Assembly (NCBI RefSeq): GCF_000010505.1
Contig: NC_010729.1
Coordinates: forward strand, 544,501-608,500
Direction: 5' to 3'
DNA from: Porphyromonas gingivalis ATCC 33277
Lineage (GTDB): Bacteria > Bacteroidota > Bacteroidia > Bacteroidales > Porphyromonadaceae
DNA: 64,000 nucleotides
Shown here: piece after piece, positions 27,850-36,905 of the stretch
Layout of the letters: the number at the start of each line of letters is the position of its first letter
Numbering within the stretch: position 1 is the stretch's first letter
Notes under the pieces: model-generated
What the model was told of the DNA's origin: nothing
What the model saw: the letters and a program-made list of their open reading frames with translations, nothing else
Database searches by the model: none
Made by a program: the position numbers and the translations under genes

Positions 27850-27908
27850 GGGCAACGCCTCTCTATCGGAAACAGAAATTCTCACTCCACAAAAAACATC
27901 TCAATCTC

Positions 27909-28676
27909 ATGTTTCTCCAGTTTACCATCAAGGATGTAATAGACATCCTGCTCGTGGCTTTATTCATCTATGCCGTTTATACCACTTTCAAGCACTCGGG
28001 CAGCAAGGCTCTTTTCTCGGGGATTCTCACCTTCTTCGTCATTTGGATCATCGTATCGCAGATATTCCAGCTGCGTCTGATGGGAGCCATCCTCAATCAG
28101 TTCGTCAGCTTGGGGTTCTTCGTACTGGTCATTCTTTTTCAGGGAGAGCTGCGCAAGATGCTCACGGCGATAGGCTCTACGCGCCGATGGCGTTCGCTCA
28201 AGCGTCTTCTCAATAAGGAAAAGCGCGAACAGGATTTGCAGGACGAACGCCGTATCATAGCTCCGCTTATGCTCGCCTGTATGAACATGGCTCGCAAGAA
28301 GACCGGCGCTCTCATCGCCATCCAGCAGGGAATAGACCTCACTCCGTTTGCCCATACGGGCGAAGTGTTCCGCGCCGAAGTAAATGCCCGTCTGGTCGAA
28401 AACATTTTCTTCAAAAACAGTCCGCTGCACGACGGTGCCATGGTGATTGCGGACAATAGTATCATTGCAGCCGGCTGTATCCTGCCGGTCGCATACAATA
28501 CGGATCTGAACAAGGATTTGGGATTGCGCCACCGATCTGCTCTGGGTCTCTCGCAGGAGACGGATGCCAAGATCATTATTATCAGCGAAGAGAGAGGGCG
28601 GATTTCGTTCGCCTACCGTGGGGAGATTCATCAGGATATCACCACGGACGAACTACAGCTCTTCCTCGAAGATTGA
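27909..28676 (+). CDS. cdaA: CdaA-type diadenylate cyclase (c-di-AMP synthase)
   Basis: Makes cyclic di-AMP from two ATP. From ATG 27909 it has 255 aa: three N-terminal membrane helices (about 8-27, 33-53, 62-78), a coiled-coil linker (about 85-115) and a DAC domain. The domain holds LHDGAMVI with DGA at 175-177 and LRHRSALGL with RHR at 207-209, both essential in DisA/CdaA enzymes. Length and topology match Gram-positive CdaA. It ends 15 bases from the convergent lipid phosphatase gene. The predicted degrading enzyme lies at 24123-26207. Confidence 0.93.
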   Translation: MFLQFTIKDVIDILLVALFIYAVYTTFKHSGSKALFSGILTFFVIWIIVSQIFQLRLMGAILNQFVSLGFFVLVILFQGELRKMLTAIGSTRRWRSLKRLLNKEKREQDLQDERRIIAPLMLACMNMARKKTGALIAIQQGIDLTPFAHTGEVFRAEVNARLVENIFFKNSPLHDGAMVIADNSIIAAGCILPVAYNTDLNKDLGLRHRSALGLSQETDAKIIIISEERGRISFAYRGEIHQDITTDELQLFLED

Positions 28677-28691
28677 TGCCGAGGAATTTCC

Positions 28692-29408
28692 TCAGAAGAG
28701 CAGGAAGACATAGTACTGTAGTATCTCCGTCAACTGGCGGGACATACACAGCATGGCAAAGACAAAGCCGATGAGGCTAAGTGTCCAGAGCCGAATGGAA
28801 TCGCCGGCATAGACTGCCGACGGATGGGCAGGGCATGAGGCTCCCAACCAACGGGAACGTGCATACAGATAGACTTTATAAACAAAGTGTCCTACGATAA
28901 GTCCGACGGCGATACCCGGGATAATATCGGTGATGAAATGCACTCCGATATAAATACGGCTATAGATGACGAGTGCGACGACGCTCCAGATCGTCCACGT
29001 GTAGAATTTATTCCGAAAAATACGGCTCGTAAATAATGCCAGCGATATGTAGTTCGTCGTATGCCCTGAGATAAATCCGTACTTTCCTCCCCGATAGCCG
29101 TAGACCGTCTTCACATAGTCGATAAAATCAGGGTGGTGCGAAGGGCGGAATCTTGCGAAGAAAGGCTTGAAAAAAGAAGAGGAGAGTTGATCGCAGATGA
29201 GTACGCTCAATAAGACTGCTCCTACGATGAAGAGAGCTTCCTTTGTCGGTTTCTTATAAAAAAGGAAGAACAGAAACGCGATGGACATTATCACCCAAGT
29301 CCATTTGGCCGAGATCAAATAGAAAAAACCGTCCAACAAAGGATGCTGTACTCCGTTCAGAGTCAAAAAGAGGTTCCTTTCTACTTCAAGAATGTATTCC
29401 AAAAACAT
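28692..29408 (-). CDS. lpxF: PAP2-family lipid phosphatase, probably lipid A 4'-phosphatase
   Basis: A 238-aa membrane phosphatase with five or six helices. The three PAP2 motifs are KPFFARFRP, then FISGHTTN, and YSRIYIGVHFITDII. P. gingivalis removes lipid A phosphates with two such enzymes; I recall PG1587 as the 4'-phosphatase and PG1773 as the 1-phosphatase, and the gene order here fits PG1587. By sequence alone it could also act on undecaprenyl pyrophosphate or phosphatidylglycerol phosphate. Loss of lipid A phosphates lowers TLR4 recognition and polymyxin binding. It follows batE by 20 bases in the same direction. Confidence 0.8.
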   Translation of the reverse strand: MFLEYILEVERNLFLTLNGVQHPLLDGFFYLISAKWTWVIMSIAFLFFLFYKKPTKEALFIVGAVLLSVLICDQLSSSFFKPFFARFRPSHHPDFIDYVKTVYGYRGGKYGFISGHTTNYISLALFTSRIFRNKFYTWTIWSVVALVIYSRIYIGVHFITDIIPGIAVGLIVGHFVYKVYLYARSRWLGASCPAHPSAVYAGDSIRLWTLSLIGFVFAMLCMSRQLTEILQYYVFLLF

Positions 29409-29428
29409 ATATGCAAGAGAGGTAAATA

Positions 29429-30337
29429 TCAGTCTGCGGGAGAGACATGAATACGAGTGAGGACGGTAGCAGGAAGCCAGCCTTCCTTGCCATCAGCCAG
29501 TTCTATCGGGTACCAGCCGTCGATAGCTTCCCCTGTAATTCTAACACGCACGCCCTCATGGAGTTCAAAGAGGGTAGTGCCATTTTCGTCCGGAGAGCTT
29601 TTGACATTGGCTACGGATGCCATCATGATGCAATAGCTATCGTCATTGAAATCAGCTTTTCGGCGGAAAGCGGCTAAATTGAACAGGATACAAAAGAACA
29701 TACTGACCCAAGCAGCATAGAACCCTCCTCGCCGCAACTTTCTGCTTCCTCCCAACAGAAAAAGCAGAATGCTCCCGAGAAAAATAATAAAGCAGATAAT
29801 CCCCGTCACTACGATTACGCCCGACGAGACAGAATAGCAAAGACGTCGCCAGAGCTTGGCGGCAATACTCTCACTATCCGAGATCTTGTCAAAGGCTTTG
29901 AGTCCGGCCATTTCTAGATTGACGCGTATATCCTTGTCATTCGGAGCCAGTCGGTACGCCCGTTCGAACATAAGGATGGAAAGGGCCACTTCACCGCTCT
30001 TGTAATAGCAGCAACCGAGATTGTAAAGCAACGAAGCATCGGGTTGGGCAGTCTCGCGCAGGATTCGTTCGTATGCAGTAGCAGCCCGGCCATATTGCTT
30101 GGCATCGAACAAGCGACGGATCTCCTCGGCGGATAAAATCTTTCCGGTAGCCGAAGAATCGGCAGCCGATTCAGTCTCTACTTCCGACGTAGCGATCGAG
30201 GAAGAGTCCACCGGCAAGAATACGGACCGGCGAATGGAAGTATCCTGGTTTTGTGCTTGCAATGACAGCAACGAGCCGATCGACAGAAAAAGGATCAGGG
30301 GTAAAACCGCAATATGGCGTAGTACAGGCGTTCTCAT
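29429..30337 (-). CDS. batE: BatE: TPR and SH3-like membrane protein
   Basis: A 302-aa protein at the end of the Bat operon. It has a signal-type N-terminus (1-28), tetratricopeptide motifs at about 95-165 (LYNLGCCYYKSGEVALSIL and following), two membrane helices (about 180-235), and a C-terminal bacterial SH3 domain (about 238-298) with a DGWYPIELADGKEGWLPA core. TPR and SH3 domains suggest protein or peptidoglycan binding in the periplasm. Its ATG overlaps the batD stop by four bases. Confidence 0.85.
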   Translation of the reverse strand: MRTPVLRHIAVLPLILFLSIGSLLSLQAQNQDTSIRRSVFLPVDSSSIATSEVETESAADSSATGKILSAEEIRRLFDAKQYGRAATAYERILRETAQPDASLLYNLGCCYYKSGEVALSILMFERAYRLAPNDKDIRVNLEMAGLKAFDKISDSESIAAKLWRRLCYSVSSGVIVVTGIICFIIFLGSILLFLLGGSRKLRRGGFYAAWVSMFFCILFNLAAFRRKADFNDDSYCIMMASVANVKSSPDENGTTLFELHEGVRVRITGEAIDGWYPIELADGKEGWLPATVLTRIHVSPAD

Positions 30338-32136
30338 CTTTTCAAGGTTTTAGTGCTGTCAATCTGTTCGATTATGCTGCAAACACGTTCGTACACGGAG
30401 TCCATCGCCGCATGCTCATTGCTCTCAGGAGCATATCGGGCAAATTCGCAAGTCTCGATCAGCTGCATAAGCTCCTCGATAAGAGTTTCAGGCACATGAC
30501 CGGCCTGAGCAAGTCGTTCGGCGATATTATCCTTATTCAATTCCGACACGGCTATTCCCAGTTTATCACCCAAATAGCCCCAAACGGCTCTAAGCACCTC
30601 TTCGTAGAAAAGATCGCCCCGTTCGCTCTGTTTATATTCGGCCGCTCGTCGCAGACGTTTGACAGCAACTTTGTTAGCCTTGCGCCATCGCATACCGGCT
30701 TCGTCAGCTATCATCTTCATCCTTCGACGATAGAGGAAAAGCAACAAGAGTGCAAGCAGAAGCAAGAAAAGATAGATGCCCCAATAAGCAACCGAAAAAG
30801 CGAAGGAAGAGGGAGAGGAAGAGCTTGTAAGCGGCTTCAAGTAACGAATATCCTGTCCCAACATCTTGACTGCGTCGGATCCCGAGCCACTCATGGTAGC
30901 ACTCTCGCCTTTTCCCTTCGCTACCTGAATAGTGAAATCCTGTGTGGAAGCAGTTTTGTAAGAACGGGATACAGGGTCGAAATAGGGTATGCTTATGGCG
31001 GGTATGGTAAACTTTCCCGTCTGACGAGGTACCACATAATACTCGATCGTACGCTGTCCATCGGCACCCGAAGTACTTATGCGAAGGCTGCTCTCGGCTT
31101 TGGAGTCGTATTGTTCGAAGCTGTCGGGAAATCTCACTTTAGGATCTCCCATCAACTTGATATTTCCGCTTCCGTTAATTACGAGCTTGAGTGTAAGGGC
31201 TTCGTTTGTTTTGGCCTGACGGTCATTGAAAGAGGCTGAGATCCGATAATTACCGACAGCACCATCGAATCCTTGGGGTTTCGGTTCAGGCAAGGGAGCG
31301 ACATCTATTGTGACCGGATTGGTGGTCAGAGTCCTCCGCACATTCTCATACGGCTGGAGTACAAAGAAGTCATCTATGTCGTCTATCTCCCGTCGGACCG
31401 CTACTACGACACGAAAGTTGCCCGATGGAATAGTCAGCTTACCGCTTTTTTGAGGAAAGAGCAACGACTGCTTGAGAACGGCTGTCTGATAGTTCCGCCC
31501 TTCATAACTCTCAAGGCTATACTGCTTCTCTGCATTGTCTTCCACATCTTGAGAGATAAATCCTTCGTATTCGGGGAATTTGACCTGCTCGAACTGCAAA
31601 TTGGGATGGAGAGTGTAGAGCTTATAAGTAACAAGGATCGCTTCCTGCTCGTACACTTTGGTTTTATTGATGATGGTTCGGACAAACAAACTACCGGCAT
31701 CGACCCGTGAGGAAGAAGAGGAAGACTTAGTATTTTTCGATGATTTTTTATCGGCCGGAAGCACCTTGATGGATACCTGCTTGGTCTTATAATCTCGGTC
31801 GTTGGCGCGGATGGAAGCCGGACCGATCTGAAAGGTGCCGACCGATTTGGGCATCAGGGTATATGTATAAGTGATACTTCGAGACAAAGTGGTCTTGCCA
31901 TTGGAAATGGAACTGAATGAGCTTGTAGCAGTAGCCGGGCCAAAAAGGACTTCAAAGTCACTCATGGCAGGAGCTTTGAATTCCGCTCCATTAGCATCTT
32001 TGAGGGTAAAACTCACTCTGAATTGTTCCCCCATCGCCACACTCGCAGGAGCTTGTACAGTGAAAGAAACCTGCGCATGGGTACACCAAGCGAGGCATAG
32101 GAAAAGGGTTGTAAGAATATATCGCACCTTTGTCAT
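30334..32136 (-). CDS. batD: BatD: large exported beta-sandwich membrane protein
   Basis: A 600-aa protein with a signal peptide (1-21) and a long extracytoplasmic part of repeated beta-sandwich domains (about 22-420). FTVQAPASVAMGEQFRVSF and FKAPAMSDFEVLFGP mark the N-terminal BatD domain. One membrane helix follows (about 447-467), then a cytoplasmic helical domain. The cytoplasmic end has CEFARYAPESNEHAAMD, matching FAKYKPIHGEDVEAI in the DUF4381-like protein of the same operon. Bat proteins have been linked to aerotolerance and stress survival in Bacteroides fragilis and Leptospira; the molecular role is unclear. A 180-base gap separates it from batC. Confidence 0.88.
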   Translation of the reverse strand: MTKVRYILTTLFLCLAWCTHAQVSFTVQAPASVAMGEQFRVSFTLKDANGAEFKAPAMSDFEVLFGPATATSSFSSISNGKTTLSRSITYTYTLMPKSVGTFQIGPASIRANDRDYKTKQVSIKVLPADKKSSKNTKSSSSSSRVDAGSLFVRTIINKTKVYEQEAILVTYKLYTLHPNLQFEQVKFPEYEGFISQDVEDNAEKQYSLESYEGRNYQTAVLKQSLLFPQKSGKLTIPSGNFRVVVAVRREIDDIDDFFVLQPYENVRRTLTTNPVTIDVAPLPEPKPQGFDGAVGNYRISASFNDRQAKTNEALTLKLVINGSGNIKLMGDPKVRFPDSFEQYDSKAESSLRISTSGADGQRTIEYYVVPRQTGKFTIPAISIPYFDPVSRSYKTASTQDFTIQVAKGKGESATMSGSGSDAVKMLGQDIRYLKPLTSSSSPSSFAFSVAYWGIYLFLLLLALLLLFLYRRRMKMIADEAGMRWRKANKVAVKRLRRAAEYKQSERGDLFYEEVLRAVWGYLGDKLGIAVSELNKDNIAERLAQAGHVPETLIEELMQLIETCEFARYAPESNEHAAMDSVYERVCSIIEQIDSTKTLKR

Positions 32137-32316
32137 CGTACAGTACAGTCAGTGATTATTGAGATCTGTTTTGTTTCTTAACACCGGCATTAAAAATTAT
32201 CCGAAGCGTTCTTCCGTTGAGTCATTGCTTTTATGCAGAGGATGCTAAAGTACACATTACTTTCTGGAGCTGTGCGGAGATAACAAGATTGAAACAGCTG
32301 ATCGCAAAGATGCGGA

Positions 32317-33063
32317 CTACCACTGCTTGGTGGAATTACCTTTTTGCTGCTTCATACGCTGCTTACGCATCTGCTCAACTTTTTCGCGCGTTTTCTCCTC
32401 GTCCTGTTCGTAGGCTTTCAATATCTTTTCAGCACTTTCACGACTCATTTCATTCTGTCGTGGCTGTTGATCTTTTTGTGTATTGTCCTGTTTGGACGGT
32501 TGGGGCTGCTGCTGTCCGCCCTGGTTATTGTTATTCGGATTGTTTTGCGGTTGGTTTTTGTCCTGATTATTCTCCTTATTCTGATCCTGATTGTCTCCTC
32601 CTCCTCCTTGCTGTTGCTGTTTCTGAAGCAACTTCATGGCCAAAGCCAGATTGTAGCGAGTCTCTTCATCGGTCGGGTTAATTCGGAGCGAATGCTTATA
32701 GGCCTCCACACTCTGCCGATAGTCTTTCTTTTTCATAAAGGAGTTGCCGAGATTGTGCATCAGTTCGGCTCTACGCTTAGGTGTCAATGTCGGGTCTTGT
32801 ACAAGAGCAGCATAGTTTTGGAGAGCTTCATCGGTGCGGCCTTGTGCATACTGTGTACCGGCCAAACCGAATCGTGCCTCGGTGAAAGTACTGTCCTTAG
32901 AGAGAGCTTTGCGATATGCGACCTCGGCATTGGCATATTGATGGCGTCGATATACTTGTCGAGCCCGACGTACTTCTTCTCGCATATTCTGTGCCAAAAG
33001 GCTCGATGAAGCAAGAAGCATGAAGAAGGTTATGAAGGTGGCATATCGCCATGAATTTCTCAT
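32317..33063 (-). CDS. batC: BatC: exported TPR protein with Gln/Asn-rich tail
   Basis: A 248-aa protein with a signal peptide (1-24) and three TPR-like repeats (about 30-142). A low-complexity segment of Gln, Asn, Asp and Lys (about 146-200) is followed by a charged helix (about 203-240). The repeats suggest a scaffold role for BatA/BatB. It overlaps batB by four bases. Confidence 0.85.
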   Translation of the reverse strand: MRNSWRYATFITFFMLLASSSLLAQNMREEVRRARQVYRRHQYANAEVAYRKALSKDSTFTEARFGLAGTQYAQGRTDEALQNYAALVQDPTLTPKRRAELMHNLGNSFMKKKDYRQSVEAYKHSLRINPTDEETRYNLALAMKLLQKQQQQGGGGDNQDQNKENNQDKNQPQNNPNNNNQGGQQQPQPSKQDNTQKDQQPRQNEMSRESAEKILKAYEQDEEKTREKVEQMRKQRMKQQKGNSTKQW

Positions 33064-34079
33064 CTGTCAAACAATTTGATCCTACTGAAGAACCTACTCT
33101 TCCGCTCCTGAATCAGGAATTCCAACAATAAACATATCAAAGCCGCAAATCCGAACCATCCGTACACTTCGCGATAGCCGGAAGAAGACGAAGATGAAAG
33201 TACGGCTTTGGGGAGTTTGTCCAGCTGACTCTCTATAGCCCGAACCAGCGCAGAAGCACTCTGCCCGGAAAAGAAAGTACCCTCTCCTGCTGAAGCAATG
33301 TCACGGCACATCTTTTCGTCGAATTTGGTAACGACAGGATTGCCCGTTTCATCTTTGAGGTATCCTTCTTCAATAGGTATAGGTGCCCCCAAGGCTGTTC
33401 CGAGACCAATAACATTGACCCGTATGCCTGCTTCATGGGCTTGCTGTGCCGCTTCGATGGCATTTCCTTCATGATTTTCTCCATCCGTCAGGACAATGAT
33501 AGTCTTACCGATTTCCTTATTATCGGAAAAAGATTTGGAGGCAAGTTCGATAGCCGCTCCGATAGCCGTTCCTTGGGCTGTAACCATATTGGGACTTATA
33601 TCTGCAAGAAACTGTTTGGCTGCAGACAAATCCGTAGTAATCGGTATTTGCGTATAAGCATTACCTGCGAATACAACCAATCCAACCTTGTCGTTCTGCA
33701 AGCCGTCAAAGAGCTTTCCCAACACTTGCTTGGCAAAACTCAAACGATTGGGCTTGACATCTTCACAGAGCATGGAGTTGGAAATATCCAAACAAATCAT
33801 AGCCTCGATACCTTTCTCCTTTTTAGGCACATCCACACGAATACTTATTTGCGGACGGGCAAGCATCCCGATCAAGAAAACGATGGCAAGAAGAAGAAAT
33901 CCGTTGCGCCAGATCCGACGTTTGGTACTTGCTTCCGGTTTGAGAGCCTTTAGCAGCGGAAGTTCGGCAAACCGTCTTTCTTGCGCCCGTCTTTTGCGAT
34001 AAGCATAGAAGCCTACCCCCACAAGCAATGGGAGCAGCAGCAGTAAGTATAAGTATTCGGGTGAATAAAATCTGAACAT
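33060..34079 (-). CDS. batB: BatB: von Willebrand factor A membrane protein
   Basis: A 339-aa protein with two N-terminal helices (about 8-26, 58-74), a VWA domain (about 92-290) and a C-terminal helix (about 308-326). The metal-ion-dependent adhesion site is DISNS (98-102), with IVLTDGENHEG as the third ligand region. It is paralogous to BatA, which precedes it by ten bases. BatA and BatB form a complex in Leptospira, from memory. Confidence 0.9.
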   Translation of the reverse strand: MFRFYSPEYLYLLLLLPLLVGVGFYAYRKRRAQERRFAELPLLKALKPEASTKRRIWRNGFLLLAIVFLIGMLARPQISIRVDVPKKEKGIEAMICLDISNSMLCEDVKPNRLSFAKQVLGKLFDGLQNDKVGLVVFAGNAYTQIPITTDLSAAKQFLADISPNMVTAQGTAIGAAIELASKSFSDNKEIGKTIIVLTDGENHEGNAIEAAQQAHEAGIRVNVIGLGTALGAPIPIEEGYLKDETGNPVVTKFDEKMCRDIASAGEGTFFSGQSASALVRAIESQLDKLPKAVLSSSSSSGYREVYGWFGFAALICLLLEFLIQERKSRFFSRIKLFDR

Positions 34080-34089
34080 GGGAATCTTT

Positions 34090-35073
34090 TTACGGGTTGG
34101 AACGAAGAAGTGTATTGCGAAGCAAAAACTCTGTCAGCAACAAGAGAAAAGCAATAAGGGCATAGACAAAGTATTTTTCCTCATAAGCCTTGAAGCTCTT
34201 GGTCATAAGTCTCGTCTTCTCCAATTTGTCGATTTCCTTGTAGATTTCATTCAGCGTTTCATTATCGACAGCCCTGAAGTATTTTCCACCCGATACCTCG
34301 GCAATTCCGTCCAATGTGGGTTCGTCTATATCCACAGGCACATTCTGAATCCGAACTCCGAATTCCGTCTGAATGGGGAAAGGAGCTTCTCCTCGTGTGC
34401 CTACACCGACTGTGTACACACGAATACCGAACGTTCTGGCAATATCGGCTGCCATTCGGGGTGTGATGTCGCCCATGTTGTTTGATCCGTCCGTCAGCAG
34501 AATAACCACGCGGCTCTTGGCTTTGCTGTCCTTCAGTCGATTGACGGCCGTAGCCAATCCCATTCCGATAGCTGTACCATCATCCAGAACACCCATCTGC
34601 AAGTCCTGTACCATATTAAGCAATACGGTATGGTCGGTAGTCAATGGACATTGAGTAAAGCTCTCTCCGGCGAATGTAACCATCCCGATATTGTCGTTCG
34701 GACGATTGTTGATAAAGGAAATCGCTACATCTTTGGCTGCCTCCAAGCGATTCGGCTTGAAGTCCATGGCCTGCATACTGCCTGACACATCCATGGCCAA
34801 CATAATATCTATGCCCTCGATCGAATCTTTCTGCCAGCTATTGGTATTCTGCGGACGAGCCAAAGCAATAATGAGAAAACCGACCGAAAGAGCTCTCAAT
34901 ATCGGCAACGAATGGCGCAGATAGACTCTCAAACCTCGGCGACCTCCTTCAAAGGGCTTCAATGAAGATATGGTCATCGTTGCCGAAGTCTTACGTGCTT
35001 GCAGGATATACCAAGTCGCTATCAAAGGCAGCAGGATCAGCAGCCAAAGCAATTCAGGATATGCAAATGTCAT
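34090..35073 (-). CDS. batA: BatA: von Willebrand factor A membrane protein
   Basis: A 327-aa protein with the same plan as BatB: N-terminal helices (about 6-22, 57-73), a VWA domain (about 88-285) and a C-terminal helix. MIDAS residues are DVSGS (95-99) and VILLTDGSNNMGD. The domain faces the periplasm if the first helix pair is a hairpin. Its ATG overlaps the preceding DUF4381-like gene by four bases. Confidence 0.9.
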   Translation of the reverse strand: MTFAYPELLWLLILLPLIATWYILQARKTSATMTISSLKPFEGGRRGLRVYLRHSLPILRALSVGFLIIALARPQNTNSWQKDSIEGIDIMLAMDVSGSMQAMDFKPNRLEAAKDVAISFINNRPNDNIGMVTFAGESFTQCPLTTDHTVLLNMVQDLQMGVLDDGTAIGMGLATAVNRLKDSKAKSRVVILLTDGSNNMGDITPRMAADIARTFGIRVYTVGVGTRGEAPFPIQTEFGVRIQNVPVDIDEPTLDGIAEVSGGKYFRAVDNETLNEIYKEIDKLEKTRLMTKSFKAYEEKYFVYALIAFLLLLTEFLLRNTLLRSNP

Positions 35074-36026
35074 GACTCCCGGATATTATGCACCTCATCG
35101 AGAAAGGCGCGAGCATCTCGAATAGCTTCCACATCCTCTCCATGTATCGGTTTATACTTGGCAAACTTGGCCAGGTCGGCCGTTTGCAATATTCCATGCA
35201 GCAGGCGACTTCCTTTTTCAGAAAGTTCGATCCGCTGAAGAGCTTGTAATATCTCGCTGCTGGTCATCTCCCTGGCATCTATTTCGCGAGTTTCGGCAAT
35301 ATAGCTCCGAAGCAAATCGGTCAATTCCGTAAAGTATTCCTTATACAAACCGGCTTCCACCAGTTTTTTTGCACGTAATGATTCCAAGGCTGCAATAGCT
35401 CGGTCATAAGCCGGAATAGCCGGAGTCTCAGGAATCACCACAGGATGGCGAGCTTGGTGCTCCTTGTATCTCTTATAAAAGAGGTAAGACAATACAGCCA
35501 AAAAGGTGGCAAGTATGATCCACGTAAGGGGATGACGAAGCATGATATTGAAAATATCTCTCCACGTATAAGGCACGCCCCACGGCTCCTTGATGTCATA
35601 AATAGAATCCGGTTTGGAAAGATCGACCTCCGGCATTGTAACTTTCAGGAAAAGACTTTTGGACATAACCTGGTCCCGACCATCCGTGACAATAAAAGGA
35701 GGAATCTCCAGCAGGGTTGAATCGAATGAGGTAATCACCATCTTGGCTTTTATCTCCACGACCGGGTCTTTCACTACAACCGTGTCAGTAATACCGAATG
35801 CCAAAATTTCGATCCGGCTCATCGTCGAATCAGTAGGTATTTGCAGATGAGTATGCGCCAAATCTGCCGTGCGGATAGTAATATCTATCACTGCCTGCTC
35901 TCCTATTTGCATCTCTGCACGGTCGAGTTTGCCTATGATAGAAAGCTCTTGCGCCTTCAGAAAGGAAGAGACAAAGAGCATGCAAAATGCAGAAAGAACA
36001 AAGCGAATGGCAAGAGAGTGTCTCAT
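35070..36026 (-). CDS. DUF4381-like Bat operon protein
   Basis: A 318-aa protein with a signal peptide (1-25), an extracytoplasmic beta domain (about 26-135), one membrane helix (about 167-185) and a cytoplasmic helical domain (about 205-310). The position between DUF58 and batA is typical of Bat operons. The C-terminal domain has LLHGILQTADLAKFAKYKP, resembling the end of BatD, so the two may use the same cytoplasmic contact. No enzymatic motif is seen. Confidence 0.75.
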   Translation of the reverse strand: MRHSLAIRFVLSAFCMLFVSSFLKAQELSIIGKLDRAEMQIGEQAVIDITIRTADLAHTHLQIPTDSTMSRIEILAFGITDTVVVKDPVVEIKAKMVITSFDSTLLEIPPFIVTDGRDQVMSKSLFLKVTMPEVDLSKPDSIYDIKEPWGVPYTWRDIFNIMLRHPLTWIILATFLAVLSYLFYKRYKEHQARHPVVIPETPAIPAYDRAIAALESLRAKKLVEAGLYKEYFTELTDLLRSYIAETREIDAREMTSSEILQALQRIELSEKGSRLLHGILQTADLAKFAKYKPIHGEDVEAIRDARAFLDEVHNIRES

Positions 36027-36895
36027 GAGCGTTTTTTAAATAAGATAAGAAGCTGCTGCACGAAATCCTGCCCCGTACGTATCTCAGTAGTATCTACACC
36101 ACATCGTTTGAGCAAAACGGCAAGTGCTACTTGCCGTCGCTCATAGGCATCCGCATACGCTTTCCGAACGGAGCTATCAGCGGTATCCACCCAATGGGTC
36201 TGCCCAGTCTCTGCATCGCGAAAGCGCATCAACCCTACATTTGGCAGATCGGCCTCTCGCCGATCGAATATCCTGATGGCTACAATATCATGCTTACGAG
36301 CAGACATCAGCAAGGTCTTTTCATAAGAATCTTTCTCTGACTGGAAATCGGAAATCAGGAACGCTGTACACCGCTTCTTCACCAAGCGGGTCAGGTAAGA
36401 GAGCGGAACTGAAAGATCCGTGGCCCTGCTCTGTGGACGAAACTCCAACAGCTCCCTGATTATATATAGGATATGCTTCTTCCCCTTGGCGGGCGGCACA
36501 TACTTTTCGATCCTGTCCGTAAAGAAAAGGACTCCGATCTTGTCATTATTTTGGATAGCGGAAAAGGCCAATGTAGCAGCTACTTTAGCCGTCAACTCTC
36601 GCTTGGTCTCCACCTCTGTACCGAAAGACAACGAACCGGACATATCGACTATCAACATAACTGTCAGCTCACGCTCCTCTTCGAAGACTTTCACATAGGG
36701 ACGTGCATAACGTGCCGTCACATTCCAGTCGATGTCGCGCACATCATCTCCTACAGTATACTCGCGCACTTCGCTGAACGCCATACCTCGTCCTCTGAAT
36801 GCGGAATGATACTGTCCGGCAAAGATTTGTCGAGAAAGGCCTCGCGCTTTGATTTCGATCCGTCGAACTTTCTTAAGTAGGTCGCTTGTCTGCAC
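36023..36895 (-). CDS. DUF58 protein of the Bat operon
   Basis: A 290-aa cytoplasmic protein. The DUF58 signature EVREYTVGDDVRDIDWNVTA and the following TARYARPYVKVFEEER are intact, and a VWA-like fold follows with VDMSGSLSFG as a MIDAS-like loop. DUF58 proteins are constant partners of MoxR ATPases. The gene starts 10 bases after moxR and overlaps the next gene by four bases. Confidence 0.9.
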   Translation of the reverse strand: MQTSDLLKKVRRIEIKARGLSRQIFAGQYHSAFRGRGMAFSEVREYTVGDDVRDIDWNVTARYARPYVKVFEEERELTVMLIVDMSGSLSFGTEVETKRELTAKVAATLAFSAIQNNDKIGVLFFTDRIEKYVPPAKGKKHILYIIRELLEFRPQSRATDLSVPLSYLTRLVKKRCTAFLISDFQSEKDSYEKTLLMSARKHDIVAIRIFDRREADLPNVGLMRFRDAETGQTHWVDTADSSVRKAYADAYERRQVALAVLLKRCGVDTTEIRTGQDFVQQLLILFKKRS

Positions 36896-36905
36896 TTATC
36901 TCTGA

